This document shows, piece by piece, positions 62,652 to 64,000 of a stretch of 64,000 bases of DNA; within the stretch, counting starts at the first letter, position 1; each line of letters starts with the position of its first letter. The notes below the pieces were generated by a model. It was given only the letters and a program-made list of their open reading frames with translations. It did not search any database and had not been told where the DNA came from. The DNA lies in NCBI RefSeq assembly GCF_004564235.1, contig NZ_SOMN01000009.1:1-64000 (forward strand). Direction: 5' to 3'. The position numbers were made by a program, and so were the translations under genes. This stretch comes from Cohnella luojiensis (GTDB taxonomy: Bacteria > Bacillota > Bacilli > Paenibacillales > Paenibacillaceae).

Positions 62652-64000
62652 TTATTTCTTGTAAACTTCGTCAATTGCCGCTTGCGCAGGCGTCTTGTAT
62701 TTCTCGATTACCGTCGATACCGATTCTCCGTTAATAAGATCGCCGTTGAGTTCCCAATACGGGAATTTCGGGTACGTAAAGTGTTCCAGAACGAGCAAGC
62801 CTGCAGCGGACAACTTCGCATTGTTGATATCTTCTTCGGTAGACAGATTTTGTTCGTAACCTGCCTGACCCTGGTAATCATAGATGGAGTCGATATCGTT
62901 GTATTTCTCCCAGATATACAGGAGCTTATCCGGATCCTTGACAGCCTTCGGAATCGACAATGCCTGGTAAGCGCCTTCCAGGGAATGGTAGGTATCAGCG
63001 CTCGGTCCTTTCGGGAATGGAACGAAGCCGATGTCGTAATCTTTCATGTCCGTCTTCAAACCGCCGATTTCCCACATTGCGCCAGTGTACATGAGCGTGT
63101 TGCCTTGACGGTAAAATTGGCCTGCCTCCGTCCAGTCTCCGCCTTCCGTCGGTCTTGCTACCTTCTCGGTCGCGATTCGGGACACGAAATTAAGCGCTTC
63201 GACCGTCTTAGGATCATCCAGCGTCTGTTTGTCGCCGACCGTGAGAGCCGCACCGTTGGAATAAAGAGCCTGATCCATTAAGCCTGGGTTCGCAAGACCC
63301 CATGTGTCCAGCTTGCCGTCGTTATTCGTATCTTTGTTCGCGTCTTTGGCGACTTGGATGAACGTATCCCAATTCCACGAATCTTCGTTCACATATTCTT
63401 GCAACGACTTAATGCCGAGCTGATTCATGAGCGTTCTATTGTAGAAGATGCCCTGAGCCAGGTTTTCACGAGCCTCTGAGAACAAGTAGCCTCTTCCGTT
63501 GTACTGACCCCACTTATACGTCGCGTCTTGATCGAACGCATTAGCGTTCTTCGTGTACTCGTCTACCGGCCACAGCAGATCCTGCTGCACCAGCGCTGGA
63601 ATCGCGTAGTTTCTGCCCAGTCTTACAATATCGCCGATCGGCTCTCCCGCAAGAAGGGATGCTGTTACCTTCTCTTGATATTCGCCGTAGTCGATGTTAA
63701 CGAACTCCATTTTGAAGTTATGCTTCTTCTCTAGCTCTGCCAGGTTTTGCTTCTTAGCGATTTCGTCCGGATTTCTCTCCTGCGGCGCCATATCCCACCA
63801 CGATACTACTTTGATCGTTCTGCCACCCAAGTCGAAATCCATGTCGGGCGTGCCTTGCTCGACCTCTTCCGATGCGGAAGCGCTTGCGGACGCGGACGGC
63901 TCGGTCGCAGCCGAGCTGCTAGGCGCATCGCTTGGGCTGGCACTGCTGTTATTGCTGTTGTTACCGCCACCGCAAGCAGCCAATACACTGACCATCAACA
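62652..64000 (-). CDS. Extracellular solute-binding lipoprotein (5' end outside window)
   Basis: At least 449 residues of a family-1 binding protein. The visible lipobox is SVLAACGGG, followed by a long Ser/Ala/Pro linker and RTIKVVSWWDMAPQERNPDE. Too few residues precede the lipobox for a full signal peptide, so the start codon lies past base 64000. Probably binds xylo-oligosaccharides for one of the two permease pairs. Confidence 0.92.
   Translation of the reverse strand, partial: LMVSVLAACGGGNNSNNSSASPSDAPSSSAATEPSASASASASEEVEQGTPDMDFDLGGRTIKVVSWWDMAPQERNPDEIAKKQNLAELEKKHNFKMEFVNIDYGEYQEKVTASLLAGEPIGDIVRLGRNYAIPALVQQDLLWPVDEYTKNANAFDQDATYKWGQYNGRGYLFSEARENLAQGIFYNRTLMNQLGIKSLQEYVNEDSWNWDTFIQVAKDANKDTNNDGKLDTWGLANPGLMDQALYSNGAALTVGDKQTLDDPKTVEALNFVSRIATEKVARPTEGGDWTEAGQFYRQGNTLMYTGAMWEIGGLKTDMKDYDIGFVPFPKGPSADTYHSLEGAYQALSIPKAVKDPDKLLYIWEKYNDIDSIYDYQGQAGYEQNLSTEEDINNAKLSAAGLLVLEHFTYPKFPYWELNGDLINGESVSTVIEKYKTPAQAAIDEVYKK

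Noticed and set aside
1..64000. CRISPR array, tRNA, rRNA, prophage or transposase
   Set aside because: No array of regularly spaced repeats, no cloverleaf or rRNA sequence, and no recombinase or phage protein seen; the repeats present are segmental duplications and promoter modules.

Overview
The window reads as chromosomal DNA of a spore-forming, Gram-positive bacterium of the Paenibacillaceae type (Paenibacillus or Cohnella-like). The reasons are a complete gerA-gerB-gerC type germinant-receptor operon, CsoR/CopZ/CopA copper homeostasis, YesM/YesN-type two-component regulators beside Lpl-type sugar transporters, strong GGAGG-type ribosome sites with frequent GTG/TTG starts, and lipoprotein substrate-binding proteins. 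Genus is an inference. I found no rRNA, tRNA, CRISPR, prophage or transposase.

Region 1 (1-19.4 kb) is a metal island, almost all on the minus strand. It starts with csoR-copZ and the 5' part of copA, both promoters carrying CsoR-like palindromes. A secreted NlpC/P60 hydrolase and an FMN azoreductase follow. Then come a multicopper oxidase - ZIP transporter - cupredoxin lipoprotein operon; a graveyard of metal-related relics (MntR-like, [2Fe-2S] CopZ-like, cytochrome c); a duplicated-module membrane protein; cytochrome c; small metal-associated membrane proteins; and a methyltransferase. A six-gene operon closes the island: membrane cupredoxin, CopC-CopC-CopD fusion, OmpR-type response regulator, histidine kinase, small membrane protein, beta-propeller protein. 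A second azoreductase copy with matching flanking relics lies at 19.8-21.2 kb, so about 15 kb of copper genes are bracketed by direct repeats.

Region 2 (21.2-37.3 kb) is mixed accessory DNA. It holds a broken MFS gene fused at its 5' end to a decayed gerC/gerB copy; an Rrf2 regulator with a thioredoxin-reductase-like flavoprotein and an MFS exporter, which share a palindromic operator; the intact ger operon; an SDR; an AraC regulator; and two plus-strand operons (pirin-MFS and OYE-MarR-quinone reductase) that share an unusual promoter/operator module, tandemly repeated in front of the OYE gene.

Region 3 (37.8-64.0 kb) is a plant-polysaccharide locus, all on the minus strand. One block has an Lpl-type ABC importer, a YesM/YesN pair, a CE1-like esterase and a GH95 alpha-L-fucosidase. 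The other is a long operon running from beyond 64 kb to 47.76 kb: solute-binding lipoprotein, a 965-residue membrane-anchored binding protein with two carbohydrate-binding-like modules, permease pair, NHL-propeller/TPR membrane protein, YIP1 protein, DUF5696-type lipoprotein, second permease pair, esterase, cytoplasmic GH10 xylanase and GH43 xylosidase, ended by a strong terminator. A plausible scheme is that surface proteins capture xylo-oligosaccharides, the importers take them in, and cytoplasmic enzymes deacetylate and hydrolyse them. No ABC ATPase is encoded, so a shared MsmX-type ATPase from elsewhere is expected. The NHL-YIP1-DUF5696 block has no obvious assigned role and is the best candidate for an undescribed system.
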